A stretch of DNA of 6,014 nt from an uncultured Lachnospiraceae bacterium. GTDB taxonomy: Bacteria; Bacillota; Clostridia; Lachnospirales; Lachnospiraceae. Position numbers and translations under genes: made by a program. How positions within the stretch are numbered: the stretch's first letter is position 1; each line of letters opens with the position of its first letter. The stretch spans positions 1 through 6,014 of the forward strand of contig CAJUMC010000094.1 in the NCBI GenBank assembly GCA_910587085.1. The letters are read 5' to 3'. Positions 5,523-6,014 of the stretch are shown here, in pieces. The notes beneath the pieces were generated by a model that was given only the letters and a program-made list of their open reading frames with translations, ran no database searches and had not been told where the DNA came from.

Positions 5523-5918
5523 GTGAGGCGAAAGAGTAAGTTTCTTTTGATATTTGGAATTGCCGGTACATTTTTAGGTATAGTGTCCGGAAAAGCTGTT
5601 TTTGCGAAACCGGATTGCGCTCATCCTGCAATGAGGATTGAAGATCTCGGATCGCATGCGGAATTTACGAATAATCCAACAAAATACTGCTATTATCTGT
5701 ATCATCAGTATCATGCTTATTGTCCGACCTGCGGATATGAGGATGTATATCATGGGGAATCGTATTATGCAGTGGATCATAAATGGCAGATTAATATTGA
5801 ACCGGCCAGTCCCTTCACATTGCAACCCCAGAAGGTTTATTGCGCCAACGCCAGCTGCGGATTGAGATATGAATCAGTCACACCGTGGATACCTTCGGAC
5901 AGAGAGGAGGTGGAGTAA
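5523..5918 (+). CDS. small secreted Cys/His-rich protein, probably zinc-binding
   Basis: GGAGG at 5511-5515 stands 7 bases before the GTG start. The 131-residue product has a clear signal peptide: RRKSK n-region, hydrophobic core 7-22, and a probable cut after AVFA (residue 28), leaving a mature protein of about 103 residues. The mature part has six cysteines (32, 56, 67, 70, 107, 112) and histidines at 35, 45, 61, 64, 77 and 86. CPTCG at 67-71 is a zinc-knuckle-type pair and CANASC at 107-112 could supply the second pair of a zinc ribbon; disulfide bonding outside the cell is the other option. It is also rich in Tyr. No enzyme motif is visible and I do not recognise the family. It has two candidate promoters upstream and starts directly after the stop of a degenerate small ORF. 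Its signal cut site (FA-K) resembles that of the broken gene at 160-547. Confidence 0.8.
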   Translation: MRRKSKFLLIFGIAGTFLGIVSGKAVFAKPDCAHPAMRIEDLGSHAEFTNNPTKYCYYLYHQYHAYCPTCGYEDVYHGESYYAVDHKWQINIEPASPFTLQPQKVYCANASCGLRYESVTPWIPSDREEVE

Positions 5919-6014
5919 TCCATTTGAGAAGATTTAAATGTGAAACTTAAAATATTTAACCTGAATTATTCATGAGCATATAAAAGCACTTAATACTACA
6001 AAACCTCAAACCAG
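5919..6014 (+). other. AT-rich tail after the secreted-protein gene
   Basis: No supported gene. A TTG at 5924, 8 bases after GGAG 5912-5915, opens only 8 codons to TAA 5948-5950 (MRRFKCET). This could be the decayed start of a further gene like the ones upstream. No terminator hairpin is visible before the window ends. Confidence 0.35.

Overview
The window looks like an accessory chromosomal stretch of a Gram-positive Clostridia-type bacterium, most likely a gut Lachnospiraceae relative. This is inferred from GGAGG-type ribosome binding sites, TTG/GTG starts, sigma-A-like promoters with extended -10 boxes, lipoprotein signal peptides ending in LAGC, and signal peptidase I sites ending in FA-K. 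No ribosomal, transfer RNA, CRISPR or transposase gene is visible, and every gene I can support reads on the + strand.

Layout: (1) 1-60 may be the 3' end of a gene entering from the left. (2) 61-547 holds an extended -10 promoter and a small secreted-protein gene broken by one extra base. (3) 593-1110 is a decayed gene with three in-frame stops. Its last 18 codons match the end of a second decayed gene at 2991-3789, and its 3' end carries a good promoter for the next gene. (4) 1234-2994 is an intact 586-residue lipoprotein with an Asp-rich calcium-type loop and an SH3-like C-terminus. (5) 2991-3789 overlaps its stop codon and is a lipoprotein pseudogene spread over several frames. (6) 3927-4926 is a shorter paralogue of the 586-residue lipoprotein, split by a one-base frameshift. 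(7) 4940-5140 holds a strong terminator hairpin and the wreck of another lipoprotein start. (8) 5141-5522 is a very AT-rich control region with two promoter candidates and a degenerate small ORF. (9) 5523-5918 is an intact, cysteine- and histidine-rich secreted protein of 131 residues.

Overall this is a tandem array of fast-evolving surface lipoproteins in which only one long member is intact. It is flanked by two small secreted-protein genes that share a similar promoter element. None of these proteins matches a family I can name with certainty. The lipoproteins should be anchored on the outer face of the membrane and the small proteins exported, so the locus probably concerns the cell envelope or extracellular interactions. 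That role is inference only. The AT-rich flanks against the GC-richer 1234-3000 block suggest a mosaic origin.
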